Of a stretch of 64,000 nucleotides of DNA, positions 33,375 through 42,233 are shown in pieces. Numbering within the stretch: the stretch's first letter is position 1; every line of letters starts with the position of its first letter. Origin of the DNA: Amnibacterium kyonggiense (GTDB taxonomy: Bacteria; Actinomycetota; Actinomycetes; Actinomycetales; Microbacteriaceae); assembly GCF_004364555.1 (NCBI RefSeq), contig NZ_SOAM01000001.1, forward strand, positions 1,550,001 through 1,614,000, in the 5' to 3' direction. The notes under the pieces are model-generated. The model saw nothing but the letters and a program-made list of their open reading frames with translations, had not been told where the DNA came from and did not search any database. The translations under genes and the position numbers were made by a program.

Positions 33375-34310
33375 TCAGGGGACGGTGTGGCCCGCCGCCG
33401 TGAAGAGCCGGTACCACTCGGGCTTCGTGAGCACGACGTCCGAGCCGGCCGCCGCCTGCTGCACCCGCTCCGGCTTCGTCGTGCCGAGGATCACCTGCAT
33501 CCCGGCCGGGTGCCGCGTGATCCAGGAGGTCGCGATGCCGGTCGGCGTCACGTCGTACTTCGCCGCGAGCTCGTCGAGCACGTCGTTCAGCTCCGCGTAG
33601 TGCTCGCGGTCGCCGATGAACGGGCCGGTGAAGAACCCCGCCTGGTACGGCGACCAGGCCTGCAGCACGATGTCGTTGAGCCGCGCGTAGTCGAGGATCC
33701 CGTTGTCCCGGTCGATCGACTGGTCGAGGGCCGCCATGTTCGAGGCGACGCCCGCGGCGATGAGGTTCGCGTGCGTGATGCTCAGCTGCACCTGGTTGAA
33801 CGCGAGCGGCTGGTGGACCGACCGCTTCAGCAGCTCCACCTGGTACGGCGTGTGGTTGGAGACGCCGAACGCCTTCACCTTGCCGGAGGACTCCAGCCGG
33901 TCGAACGCCGCCGCGACCTCGTCGGGCTCCACGAGCGCGTCCGGGCGGTGGAGGAGCAGCACGTCGAGGTGGTCCGTGCGGAGCGCCCGCAGCGAGCCGT
34001 CGACCGCCTCGAGGATGTGCTCGGTCGAGAAGTCGAAGTACCCGTCGCGGATGCCGACCTTCGACTGGATGATCACCTGCTCGCGCTCCGCGGGGGAGAA
34101 CGTGACGGCGTCCCCGAAGCGGCGCTCGCAGAGGTGGTCGCCGCCATAGACGTCGGCGTGGTCGAACATCGTGACGCCGGCGTCGATCGCGGTCTTCACG
34201 AGGGTGCGGATCTGCTCGTCGTCGAGCTCGGGGATGCGCATCAGGCCGAGCACGACGCTCGGCACGGTCAGGTCGAGGGGGGAGGAGTGGAGCTGCTTCA
34301 CGGAGCGCAT
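33375..34310 (-). CDS. Aldo/keto reductase (YdhF-like)
   Basis: 311-residue NADPH-dependent reductase. AKR motifs: GLMRIPELDDEQIRTLV, FDHADVYGGDHLCERRFG (catalytic Asp and Tyr), the Lys in QSKVGIR, LDVLLLHRPD, KAFGVSNHTPYQ and VILGTTKPERVQ near the C-terminus. The set resembles Escherichia coli YdhF more than plant-type AKRs. The ATG at 34310 is chosen over the longer frame because family similarity starts at MRSVKQLHSSPLDLTVPSV. Substrate unknown; divergent from the SplB-like gene. Confidence 0.87.
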   Translation of the reverse strand: MRSVKQLHSSPLDLTVPSVVLGLMRIPELDDEQIRTLVKTAIDAGVTMFDHADVYGGDHLCERRFGDAVTFSPAEREQVIIQSKVGIRDGYFDFSTEHILEAVDGSLRALRTDHLDVLLLHRPDALVEPDEVAAAFDRLESSGKVKAFGVSNHTPYQVELLKRSVHQPLAFNQVQLSITHANLIAAGVASNMAALDQSIDRDNGILDYARLNDIVLQAWSPYQAGFFTGPFIGDREHYAELNDVLDELAAKYDVTPTGIATSWITRHPAGMQVILGTTKPERVQQAAAGSDVVLTKPEWYRLFTAAGHTVP

Positions 34311-34359
34311 CGTGCCACCGCGCCCCTGGGATGTCGGAGGGCGCAGGCAGGCTGACCCG

Positions 34360-35427
34360 ATGCCCTCCTCCGCCCCGCTGATCGACATCGGCCGCATCTA
34401 CGCGGAGCCGGCGGCGCTCGACCTGCCGCGGGGGCGCGAGATCGTGGCGCGCTGGCCGGACGCGACGATCGTGCCGGTCGAGAGCCACTGGCGGATCCCC
34501 GAGCTGCACGGCGACGAGGCGAACGTGCGGCGCTGGGTCCGGATCAAGCGCGAAGCACTCGTCGTCGGCGTGAAGAAGACGCTCACGGTGCGGCCGAACG
34601 GGCGGAGCGCGGACTTCATCGCGCCCTCCACGGCGAACGGCTGCGCGATGGCGTGCGCCTACTGCTACGTCCCGCGCCGCAAGGGGTACAGCAATCCGAT
34701 CACGGTCTTCGCGAACATCGACCGCATCGCCGGTTCGATCGTCAAGCACCTGCGGACGCAGGGGCCGAAACCGGAGCCGAACCAGTGCGACCCGCTCGAC
34801 TGGGTCTACGACCTCGGCGAGAACAGCGACTGCTCCGCCGACGCGCTGCTCAGCGACAACGTGCACGACCTCGTCGACCTGTTCACGAGCGTCGACGGGG
34901 CGAAGGCGTCCTTCGCGACGAAGTACGTGAACCGCGAGCTCCTGAAGTGGGACCCGAAGGGCCGCACCCGGGTGCGGTTCTCGCTCATGCCCGCCGCGAT
35001 GGCGAAGCTGACCGACATCCGCACGACGCCCGTCCCGGAGCGGATCGCGGCGATCGACGACTTCGTCGCCGCGGGCTACGAGGTGCACGTCAACTTCTCG
35101 CCGGTGATCGTCGAGCCCGGGTGGCAGGACGCGTGGCGGGAGCTGTTCCGGCAGCTCGACGCGGGGATCGGCCCCGCGGCGAAGGCGCAGCTCGCGTGCG
35201 AGGTCATCCTCCTCACCCACAACGCGGCCCTCCACGAGGTGAACCTCGGGTGGCATCCCACGGCGGAGGAGGTGCTGTGGCGGCCGGACCTGCAGGAGCC
35301 GAAGCGCAGCGAGAACGGCGCGATCAACGTCCGGTACCGGACGCACGAGAAGCGCGGGTACGTCCAGGAGCTCCTCGCCCTCATCGCGGAGGAGCTCCCG
35401 TACTGCCGCGTCCGCTACGCGTTCTGA
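34360..35427 (+). CDS. Spore photoproduct lyase family radical SAM protein
   Basis: 355 residues. The radical SAM iron-sulfur site is CAMACAYC (CxxxCxxC, near residue 93), followed by YVPRRKGYSNPITVFANID. Further family segments are LGENSDCSADALLSDN and TKYVNRELLKWDPKGRTRVRFSLMP. In Bacillus the homologue SplB repairs UV-induced spore photoproduct. This organism type does not form spores, so the substrate may be another DNA photodimer; that is inference. ATG at 34360, divergent from the aldo/keto reductase across 49 bases. Confidence 0.85.
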   Translation: MPSSAPLIDIGRIYAEPAALDLPRGREIVARWPDATIVPVESHWRIPELHGDEANVRRWVRIKREALVVGVKKTLTVRPNGRSADFIAPSTANGCAMACAYCYVPRRKGYSNPITVFANIDRIAGSIVKHLRTQGPKPEPNQCDPLDWVYDLGENSDCSADALLSDNVHDLVDLFTSVDGAKASFATKYVNRELLKWDPKGRTRVRFSLMPAAMAKLTDIRTTPVPERIAAIDDFVAAGYEVHVNFSPVIVEPGWQDAWRELFRQLDAGIGPAAKAQLACEVILLTHNAALHEVNLGWHPTAEEVLWRPDLQEPKRSENGAINVRYRTHEKRGYVQELLALIAEELPYCRVRYAF

Positions 35428-35439
35428 CCGCTCCGGCGG

Positions 35440-37149
35440 CTACTCGTTGATCGTCGTGTCGGGGCCGACGGAGGTCGCGTCGATCGCGACGTCGAGGGCC
35501 CGGCCGCCGAGCACCTTCACCCGCACGGCGGTGACCTGGTAGCCGGTGCCCATGCCCGCGACCGGCGTCGGGAACGGGGCCACGTCCGGCTGCTCGTTCA
35601 GGGTGACCGCGACGACGTCCGGGAGGACGGCGAGCTGACCGGCGATGCGCGACCGCGCCGTCATGAGCGCGGCGCCGAGCGCGGTCCTCGTCGAGGTGAT
35701 CGCGCCGGTGAGCGGCGTGACGACCTGCGTGCCGACGACGCTCCTGGCGGACCCCGTGAGCTGCGTCGTCGGGATCGCCCGGATCAGCGCGGTCACCGCG
35801 GTGAGGTCGAGTCCGATCCCGAGCGGCAGGGACGCGTTCGGCAGCAGGGTGAGCACCGGGCCCGAGACGGTCTCGGTCCCCGCGACGAAGTCGATCGCCC
35901 TGCCGGACAGGGTCGCCGTGACGGTGCCGAGACCTGCGATCGGCACGGACAGGTCCGCGCGGATCGTCGTTCCGTCGAGGGAGGTGCTCCACGCCCGGTC
36001 CACCGCGTCGACGAGCGCGCCGGACGCGCCGGAGACGCCGGCAGCGATCGCGCTCGTGGTCGCGGCGGACAGGAGGTCGGTGTTGGGCGCGGGTGAGGTC
36101 GTCCCCGCGATGGCGCTGAGGTCGACGGTCAGGTCCTTCGTCGCGCCGTTCAGCCGGACCGGCGCGGACGGTGCGGCGACCGTCTGCTGCGCAGCGGTCG
36201 TCACGCCACTGAAGTCGCTCGTCACGGTCACCGTCGCGCTCGGCGTGCCGACGGAGGCGCTCAGCAGTGCGCCGACCGCGTTCCGCACCGCGGTCGCCAG
36301 GTCCCCGCCCGCCGCGGTGCCGATGGCGGTCTCCGTCGAGCTGGTCGCCGATCCCCCCGTCACCCCCGACACCGCCGCGTCGATCGTGGTGCGGTCCGCG
36401 GCGGCCGCGAGCAGGTCGGACACGGCGGACGCCCGGGTCGAGAGGTCGACCGACCGCACCTCGACGGTCCTGGTCAGTGCGGACGAGAGCGACGCGCCCC
36501 ACCGGCGGACGCACTCGTTCAGCGTCGCCGTCGCGGCCGCGGCGCCGGTCGTGAGCCGCAGCTGCGACAGCTGCCCCGCGGCCGCGGTCCCTCCCGTCAC
36601 CCCCGCGAGTGCGCTGCTGACGGCGACGCCGCCGACGGTCGGCGCGGTGCCGTTCGTGATCGCCGCGCCGTCGATCGCCCCGCCGGCGGTGACGGCGCCC
36701 GCGGCGGCGGAGGAGATGCCGGTGCTCCTCGCGGCGGCGTACTGCGCATGCGCGCCGGTCGGCGACAGCGGAGCGGCGGCCGCGCTCGCGGCGCCGCTCG
36801 GCACGGTCGACGTCGCGGCGTCCCGGCCCTGCATCGTGACGCCCGTCGGAAATGCGATCGTCCCGGCGTCGTTGCTCGCGGTCAGCGCCGCGAGCCCAGC
36901 GGAGGCGCCGAGCGGCACGCCGGCGACCGAGCCCGCGAGGAAGCGGCTCGTGGAGGTCGTCCGGTAGACGCCGGGCGTCGTGCAGGTCGACGACGCCACG
37001 CCGACCGACTGGCCGACGCTCGCGCTGGCGACCCACGCGGCCGTGGTCGGGCGCACGCCGACCGTCACGACGGTCGTCAGGGCGGCCGCGACGGCGAGCG
37101 CGCCGATCGTCCGGCGGCGCGCGCTCCGGCGGACACGCTGGGGCCTCAT
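35440..37149 (-). CDS. Choice-of-anchor G family surface protein
   Basis: 569 residues, Ala/Thr/Val/Ser-rich and low in charge, exported through an N-terminal alternate (SipW-type) signal (RRSARRRTIGALAVAAALTTVVTVGVRPTTAAWVAS). The mature part is beta-rich and repetitive (many TxVTVTS, GxVTG and AGxTxP stretches), like the choice-of-anchor G family of Microbacteriaceae. No LPXTG and no C-terminal helix were found; the protein ends DTTINE. The ATG overlaps the sipW stop (ATGA). Last gene of the SipW cassette, only 12 bases from the convergent SplB-like gene. Confidence 0.82.
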   Translation of the reverse strand: MRPQRVRRSARRRTIGALAVAAALTTVVTVGVRPTTAAWVASASVGQSVGVASSTCTTPGVYRTTSTSRFLAGSVAGVPLGASAGLAALTASNDAGTIAFPTGVTMQGRDAATSTVPSGAASAAAAPLSPTGAHAQYAAARSTGISSAAAGAVTAGGAIDGAAITNGTAPTVGGVAVSSALAGVTGGTAAAGQLSQLRLTTGAAAATATLNECVRRWGASLSSALTRTVEVRSVDLSTRASAVSDLLAAAADRTTIDAAVSGVTGGSATSSTETAIGTAAGGDLATAVRNAVGALLSASVGTPSATVTVTSDFSGVTTAAQQTVAAPSAPVRLNGATKDLTVDLSAIAGTTSPAPNTDLLSAATTSAIAAGVSGASGALVDAVDRAWSTSLDGTTIRADLSVPIAGLGTVTATLSGRAIDFVAGTETVSGPVLTLLPNASLPLGIGLDLTAVTALIRAIPTTQLTGSARSVVGTQVVTPLTGAITSTRTALGAALMTARSRIAGQLAVLPDVVAVTLNEQPDVAPFPTPVAGMGTGYQVTAVRVKVLGGRALDVAIDATSVGPDTTINE

Positions 37150-37733
37150 CGTGAGGCGAGGTGGCGGCCGACCTGCTGGCGCGACGCGTGCGGCACCGAC
37201 TCGCGGTGCCGGGGCCGGATGCGTTCGGGCCAGAAGGCGTAGGCGATGCTGCCGACGATGACCAGCGCGACCGTGAGGACCACGAGCGGCGAGCCGGCGT
37301 ACCGCAGCGCGTCGGCGACGGGCGGCAGCGGCAGCACGACGCGGCGCAGCGCGGTGACGTCGTAGGGCGTCGGATCCGGCTGCGTGTTCGCGTCGCCCTT
37401 GAGGCGGACGACCGCGGAGCGCCCGGAGGGCGCGACGTCCACCGCGAGCACGCGGTGCGTGATGGGCGGGAGGCCGACGCGCTGCACGGTGACGACGTCG
37501 CCCACCGCGACGCGGTCGAGCGCGATCGGCACCGACACCGCCACCGACCCGGTCGGGTACGTCGGCGACATCGAGCCGGTGGCGAAGCTGACGAGCCCGA
37601 GGCCCAGGACGGCCGAGAGCGTCCACCAGAGCACGCTGAGCAGGCCGCCGAGGGCGGCGATCACGAGCAGCGCGTCGGCGACGCGGCCGGCGGGACGGAT
37701 CCGGGGCTCCTCGGCCTCAGACCGAGGTCGCAT
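37146..37733 (-). CDS. sipW: Signal peptidase I, SipW type
   Basis: 195-residue ER-type signal peptidase using a Ser-His dyad. Catalytic Ser is in TGSMSPTYPTGS (residues about 53-64) and His in ITHRVLAV, where bacterial type I enzymes have Lys. There is one N-terminal helix before the Ser and a second near residue 160 (SPLVVLTVALVIVGSIAYAFW). It overlaps both cassette partners, by 17 bases upstream and 4 bases downstream, which strongly links it to their maturation, as SipW is linked to TasA in Bacillus. Confidence 0.92.
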   Translation of the reverse strand: MRPRSEAEEPRIRPAGRVADALLVIAALGGLLSVLWWTLSAVLGLGLVSFATGSMSPTYPTGSVAVSVPIALDRVAVGDVVTVQRVGLPPITHRVLAVDVAPSGRSAVVRLKGDANTQPDPTPYDVTALRRVVLPLPPVADALRYAGSPLVVLTVALVIVGSIAYAFWPERIRPRHRESVPHASRQQVGRHLASR

Positions 37734-38349
37734 CGAACTGCCAGGCCGGGGTCGTCGTCAGGCCGCCGACGATGTTGGGGACGCCCAGTGGCAGCGAGAT
37801 CGCGAGGCAGACGCCCACGGGGGAACCCGCTGCGCCGTCGGTCGCCGCCGGCACGCGGAAGGCCGTGCCGCCCGGGCCGGGGGTGAGCGCCGAACCGAGC
37901 CCGACGATCGTGTCGCCGACCGACGGCCACGCGGTGCCGGTGCAGTTCCCCCATGCGACGCCGCTCTTCGCGCCGTAGGTGAGGACGTCGACCAGGGCGT
38001 CCGAGACGGCGCCGCCCTTCAGCGTGACGTCGGCGCCGCGCGACCCCTTCGCGGCCCGGATGAGGAGGCCGGCGTACACGGTGTCGCCGGGCGTGAGGAG
38101 GGCGGCGTTCCCGGTGAAGCTCAGGCTGCCGTTCGAGTTCACGGTCGCGGTCGACCAGTGGTTCCCGTCCAGGCTGATCTCGAGCTTCAGCAGCGACGAG
38201 CCGATCCCGTCCGCTCCGGTCGCGATCGTGACGTTCTGCTGCCACGCGGCGAGGGAGGTGACGCTGACGCCGATGCAGAGCGCCAGGCCGGCGGTCGCCA
38301 GCGCGAGCACGCGGCGACGGCGGCGTCGTCGCACGGTCGGTGAAGTCAT
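37717..38349 (-). CDS. Alternate-type signal peptide protein (SipW substrate, TasA-like)
   Basis: 210 residues. Seven consecutive arginines (residues 7-13) precede a hydrophobic stretch ending VTSLAAWQQ, which matches the alternate signal peptide cut by SipW. The mature domain (VTIATGADGIGSSLLKLEISLDGNHW, LLTPGDTVYAGLLIRA) is beta-rich with two cysteines, like camelysin/TasA fibre subunits. ATG at 38349 follows GGAGG. First gene of the three-gene cassette. Confidence 0.85.
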   Translation of the reverse strand: MTSPTVRRRRRRRVLALATAGLALCIGVSVTSLAAWQQNVTIATGADGIGSSLLKLEISLDGNHWSTATVNSNGSLSFTGNAALLTPGDTVYAGLLIRAAKGSRGADVTLKGGAVSDALVDVLTYGAKSGVAWGNCTGTAWPSVGDTIVGLGSALTPGPGGTAFRVPAATDGAAGSPVGVCLAISLPLGVPNIVGGLTTTPAWQFDATSV

Positions 38350-38509
38350 CGGAGCCTCCTCGGATCGCCGCGCTCCTCGCGCGGCGGGGACCAGCGTCCG
38401 GGGCTCCCGGCGCGCTGCAGACCACGGCGCGAGGGAGTGCACGATCCGTCGTGCCGGGCCTCACGCGCCCCTGTCCCCAGAGGAAGGGGACCTCGTTCGC
38501 GGGGCCCGG

Positions 38510-38532
38510 GCGCAGCGCCCCGGAGGCTGCGC
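38510..38532 (-). terminator. Hairpin downstream of the adenosine deaminase-like gene
   Basis: GCGCAGC (38510-38516) and GCTGCGC (38526-38532) pair across a 9-base loop. A second small stem GTCCCC/GGGGAC lies at 38473-38490. Both lie between the adenosine deaminase stop and the start of the SipW cassette on the same strand. The rest of the 202-base gap must hold the cassette promoter, which I cannot place. Confidence 0.5.
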
Positions 38533-38551
38533 GACCGTCCCCGGCGGCGGA

Positions 38552-39604
38552 TCACATCGCCTCGGCCCGCTCCAGCATCGCGTCCAGGGCGAGCAGCTCG
38601 CCCGTGAACCGGGCGCGCAGGGCGGCCTTCTCGTCGTCGGAGCAGAACGCCGCCTCGACGCCGTTCAGGGCGAGCCGCCGCGCGGTGCGGGCGTCGACGC
38701 CGAGCGCGACGAGGCCCTCCCGGTACTCGCGGCCGAGGTCGGTGCGGAAGAACACCGCGTCGTCGGTCGAGATGTTGACGTTCGCGCCGGACGCGATGAG
38801 CTTCGCCAGGCGGTGCCCCGGGTCGAGCCGCCAGCCCGAGCAGATCGTCGTCGAGATCGGGGTCGCGTCGAACGGGATCTGCGAGTCGACGACGCGGGCG
38901 AGCAGCTCCGGATCGTCGACGACGCGGTAGCCGTGGTCGATCCGGTCGACGCCGAGCACGTCGATGGCCGCGCGGACGTCGTCGGGGGAGGCCGACGGGG
39001 TCTCGCCCGCGTGGATCGTCGTGCGGAGGCCGACGCGTCGCGCGAGCGCGTAGGCGTCCGCGAACCGCGCCGGGTCCTCGGCGCCCTCCGCGGTGAGGTA
39101 GTCGGCGCCGATCCCGACGACCTCCGGGTAAGGGTTGTCGGCGACGTGCTGCACGAGCTGCACCGCCTCCGCCGGCGTCACCTCCTTGCGGATCGCGACG
39201 ATCACCTTGAATCCGACGCCGAGCTCCGCCTCCGCCCGGCGCAGCCCTTCGAGGATCCCCTCCATGAGCGGCCGGTACCCGAGGCCGACGTCCGCGAAGG
39301 ACTGCGGGTTCACGAAGTACTCGCGGTACCGCAGCGCGCCGTCGATCGCCGCCGTGCGGACGCCGTCGAACGCCACCTGCGCGAGCTCGTCCGGCGTGCG
39401 CAGCACCTGGTGCGCTGCCTCGAACGCGACGAGGAAGTCGCGGAGGTCGCGGTAGTCGAACAGCTGCTCCGGATCCGTCGTCCGGACGGGCACGCCGTGC
39501 TTCTCGGCCTGCGCGATGAGCATCCCCGCGCTCATCGTGGAGACGAAGTGGCAGTGCAGCTCCGTCTTCGGCAGCAGGCGGAGGTAGTCGTCGAGGGCGA
39601 GCAC
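38552..39604 (-). CDS. add: Adenosine deaminase family amidohydrolase
   Basis: 350-residue zinc amidohydrolase, predicted to convert adenosine to inosine. Zinc and catalytic motifs: ELHCHF (HxH, residues 15-20), TIHAGET with the zinc His and catalytic Glu, IDHGYRV, and ISTDDAVFF near residue 285. The sequence after the first motif is VSTMSAG rather than the usual EGTLR, so a relative acting on another aminopurine is possible. GTG start. Downstream of the CocE-type hydrolase gene on the same strand. Confidence 0.85.
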   Translation of the reverse strand: MLALDDYLRLLPKTELHCHFVSTMSAGMLIAQAEKHGVPVRTTDPEQLFDYRDLRDFLVAFEAAHQVLRTPDELAQVAFDGVRTAAIDGALRYREYFVNPQSFADVGLGYRPLMEGILEGLRRAEAELGVGFKVIVAIRKEVTPAEAVQLVQHVADNPYPEVVGIGADYLTAEGAEDPARFADAYALARRVGLRTTIHAGETPSASPDDVRAAIDVLGVDRIDHGYRVVDDPELLARVVDSQIPFDATPISTTICSGWRLDPGHRLAKLIASGANVNISTDDAVFFRTDLGREYREGLVALGVDARTARRLALNGVEAAFCSDDEKAALRARFTGELLALDAMLERAEAM

Positions 39605-39637
39605 CCCGTCATCCCACCACGGGCGGTGCGCGGGCGA

Positions 39638-41350
39638 TCAGCTCGCGCTGCTCGCCGGCGCGGTGCGCTGCGCCGCATCCGGTAGCACCGCCAGCGTCAG
39701 CCGGGAGGGGTGGGCGGCGTCGTGGAGCACCTCGACCCGCCCCGGCCGCCCCGACACCGCGTCCGCCTGCGATCCGGCGACGCCGAGATTCACCGCGAAG
39801 CGCGGGAAGGCGCCGCCCCCGACCACGACGCGCAGCCGGTGCCCCGCCCGGACGCGGTACGCCGTCGGGAACAGCTCGACCCGGACGGCGAGCACGCCGT
39901 CGGCCCCGACCTCGACGTCCTCCGCGGGCACCGTGCTCGGCTCCAGCCGCCGGATGCCCTCCACCACGTTGCGCGAGGTGCCGTGCTCGTCGACGTCGTC
40001 GACCCGCACGAACACGTCCGCGTGCTCGAGCTCGGGGCGCACGAAGACCGTCGCCCACACCTCCCCGACGACGTCGAGGTCGGCCGGCTCGGGCGCACCG
40101 GTGAACACGAGCACGTCCGCACGGCCCCCGAGCGCGGAGTCGTCCGCCTGCTCGCCCGGCGGGGCGAGGAGCGGTCCGCCCGGCACGGGGGTCGGGTCGT
40201 CGGGGTCGAACACGAAGGCGCTCGGCGCCGCTGCATCCGGGGCGGCCGGGTCGAGCCGCCCGGCCGGTGCGAGGAACCGCTCCTCGGTCGTCGTGCCCTC
40301 GGGCGGCCAGTGCTCGAAGTCGAGCCACGTCCCCGCCCCCTGCAGGAACAGCCGCACCGGCGGACCGGCGGGCGCCGGGCCGCCGTGCAGGTGGTGCTCG
40401 AGCCACTCGATGTCGCTGCGGAGGACCTCCCGGATCTCGGGCGACGCGCCGTGCAGCCAGGGCCCGACCGTGATCCGCACCGGGACGCCGGCGGCCTGCA
40501 GCCGGGTCACGTCGCGCAGCTGCGGCTCGAGGAAGAGGTCCCACCAGCCGGTGACCATGTTCACCGGCGGCATGCGGTCGAGCGGTGCGCGGTGGTGGTC
40601 GGCGACGTCGAAGAACGGGTCGCCCGGCACGTTGTGGTCGGCGAGGTCGCGCCAGAAGACACCGGGCGCGCCGAGGAGCGCGACGTCCGCCTCCCGCAGC
40701 GGCCGGGTCCGCAGCGCCGCCACGAGCCGACGGCGCACGCGAAAGCCGCTCAGGAGCCGGGACGCGAACGGCAGCTCCTGCCGGGCGATCGAGTCACTCC
40801 AGCCCAGGCCGTTGATCGCCACGGGGACGCCGTGCTCGGCGAGGATGTCGCGCACCCGCGCGGCCGTGATGTGCATGGAGGCCGCGACGAGCGGCGGGTC
40901 CGCGTAGGGCGCGACCGCCCACTGCGTGTGGCCGAAGTAGCTCGCGCCCGTGGTGGCGACGCGGCCGTCGCACCAGCGCTGCGCCCGCACCCAGGCGAGC
41001 GTGTCGAGGCCGTCCTCGTGCTCCGCCGTCCACGGGCGGAACGCGCCGCCCGACCCGAAGGTGCCACGCACGGACTGCAGGAGGACCTGGAAGCCGCGCC
41101 GCGCGAGCACGATCGCGAACAGCCGTCCGAGCACCGTCCGCCGGCCGTAGGGCGTGCGGATCAGCACGACCGGCAGCGGACCGGCGCCCCGCGGGCGGTA
41201 GAGGTCGGCGAGCAGGACCGTGCCGTCCCGCATCGGTGTGCGCAGGTCCCGCGTCCACGCGTAGTCGGTCGTGCCGGCGGGCAGGCCGACGAACCGCTCG
41301 ACCGCGCGGCGGCCGATCGGGGCGAGCGGGTGGGCACGGCGGCGACGCAT
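39638..41350 (-). CDS. CocE/NonD family hydrolase (X-Pro dipeptidyl-peptidase S15 type)
   Basis: 570-residue alpha/beta hydrolase. TDYAWTRDLRTPMRDGTVLLADLYRP is the family N-terminus. The nucleophile is in TTGASYFGHTQWA (GxSYxG). The acid and His regions are MVTGWWDLFLEPQL and VGPWLHGAS, and a C-terminal jelly-roll domain follows. Such enzymes hydrolyse esters or acyl-peptides. ATG 41350 has GGAGG nine bases upstream; the ATG at 41359 would leave the same GGAGG only one base away, so 41350 is preferred. Confidence 0.87.
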   Translation of the reverse strand: MRRRRAHPLAPIGRRAVERFVGLPAGTTDYAWTRDLRTPMRDGTVLLADLYRPRGAGPLPVVLIRTPYGRRTVLGRLFAIVLARRGFQVLLQSVRGTFGSGGAFRPWTAEHEDGLDTLAWVRAQRWCDGRVATTGASYFGHTQWAVAPYADPPLVAASMHITAARVRDILAEHGVPVAINGLGWSDSIARQELPFASRLLSGFRVRRRLVAALRTRPLREADVALLGAPGVFWRDLADHNVPGDPFFDVADHHRAPLDRMPPVNMVTGWWDLFLEPQLRDVTRLQAAGVPVRITVGPWLHGASPEIREVLRSDIEWLEHHLHGGPAPAGPPVRLFLQGAGTWLDFEHWPPEGTTTEERFLAPAGRLDPAAPDAAAPSAFVFDPDDPTPVPGGPLLAPPGEQADDSALGGRADVLVFTGAPEPADLDVVGEVWATVFVRPELEHADVFVRVDDVDEHGTSRNVVEGIRRLEPSTVPAEDVEVGADGVLAVRVELFPTAYRVRAGHRLRVVVGGGAFPRFAVNLGVAGSQADAVSGRPGRVEVLHDAAHPSRLTLAVLPDAAQRTAPASSAS

Positions 41351-41532
41351 GTCCAGCATCCTCCGCCCGCGCGGATCGGAGCCGCCTCGGCCGGAGGACC
41401 GCAGCGCTGCGACCCGGTGCGGGCGGCGGACGACCGCGGTGCACGGATGCGCGGTTCCGGCGCGAAATGGGGGCTGCGGCCGGGAGCGCGCGTCCTCCAC
41501 CCTCGCTCCAGGACAGCGCTGGGGGGCCAGGA

Positions 41533-42186
41533 ATGATGCGGCGATCGGTCGGGGTGCGGGCGCGGGTGCTCGTGGCGGGGGTCGGCGCCGTGCTGCTGCT
41601 GACCGGCACGGGCGCCGCGACGGCCGCGACGGCGTCCACGGGCACCGTCCCCGGCGGCGACACGGCGGCCGCCGTGCAGGCGGTCCTCGACCGGGTGCTC
41701 GGACCGGGGAACGCGGTGGTGGTCGTCTCGGACACGATCCGCACGTCCTCGGGTACGACCTCGACGCAGGCGTTCGGATCGGGCGTGCCGCAGAGCGTCG
41801 TCGCGGCGACGACCGGCACCTCCGCACTGCTCGTGCAGCAGGACGCCGTGAGCAGCACCTCGAGCACGGTCGCGACGCCGGCGGGCGGACTCGTGCGCCA
41901 GTCCGTGTCGGTCGCGGTGGACCGCGCGCACCTCGGCGGCCGGAGCGTCGCCGCGATCCGGGCCCTCGTCGTGTCGTCCTCGGGGATCGTCGCCGCCCGG
42001 GGGGACCGGCTGTCGGTCGTCGTGACCCGGTTCGCACGTCCGGCGCCGGCGCCGGCGCCGGCGCCGGCGCCCACGCCGCTCACCCTGCTGCTGCCGTACG
42101 CGCCGCAGCTGATCTGGGTGCTCGGCGCCGTGCTCGCCCTCGCGGTCCTCGCCGGTGCGGTCCGGGGGAGGCGCCGCCCGGCCTGA
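41533..42186 (+). CDS. Exported protein with a FliF C-terminal-like domain
   Basis: 217 residues. A signal peptide (VLVAGVGAVLLLTGTGAATAAT) is followed by a segment resembling the FliF M-ring C-terminal domain: AVQAVLDRVLGPGNAVVVVSD at its start, VRQSVSVAVDRAHLGG in the middle and RGDRLSVVVTRFA at its end. Then comes an (AP)-repeat linker (from 42046), one transmembrane helix and the tail RGRRRPA. No flagellar genes are near. This looks like a stand-alone, membrane-anchored ring-building domain of unknown role. ATGATG start; either ATG is possible. Confidence 0.72.
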   Translation: MMRRSVGVRARVLVAGVGAVLLLTGTGAATAATASTGTVPGGDTAAAVQAVLDRVLGPGNAVVVVSDTIRTSSGTTSTQAFGSGVPQSVVAATTGTSALLVQQDAVSSTSSTVATPAGGLVRQSVSVAVDRAHLGGRSVAAIRALVVSSSGIVAARGDRLSVVVTRFARPAPAPAPAPAPTPLTLLLPYAPQLIWVLGAVLALAVLAGAVRGRRRPA

Positions 42187-42192
42187 TCCGCT

Positions 42193-42209
42193 GTCTTGGC
42201 GGTTCCTGA
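42193..42209 (+). promoter_or_regulatory. Shared promoter motif, copy A (DUF2127-RR-HK operon)
   Basis: GTCTTGGCGGTTCCTGA, ending exactly 24 bases before the DUF2127 GTG. It matches copy B at 14 of 17 positions and contains a TTGGCG that could be a -35 element. Confidence 0.5.
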
Positions 42210-42233
42210 CGGCCCGAACGGGAGGCTGGTGCG

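Noticed and set aside
34360-35427. Evidence for endospore formation (with the GerW-like gene)
   Set aside because: Both families occur in non-sporulating Actinomycetota, and no core sporulation gene is present.
42046-42074. GGCGCC hexamer repeat as a regulatory or origin repeat
   Set aside because: It is in frame and codes for the (Ala-Pro)n linker of the FliF-C-like protein.
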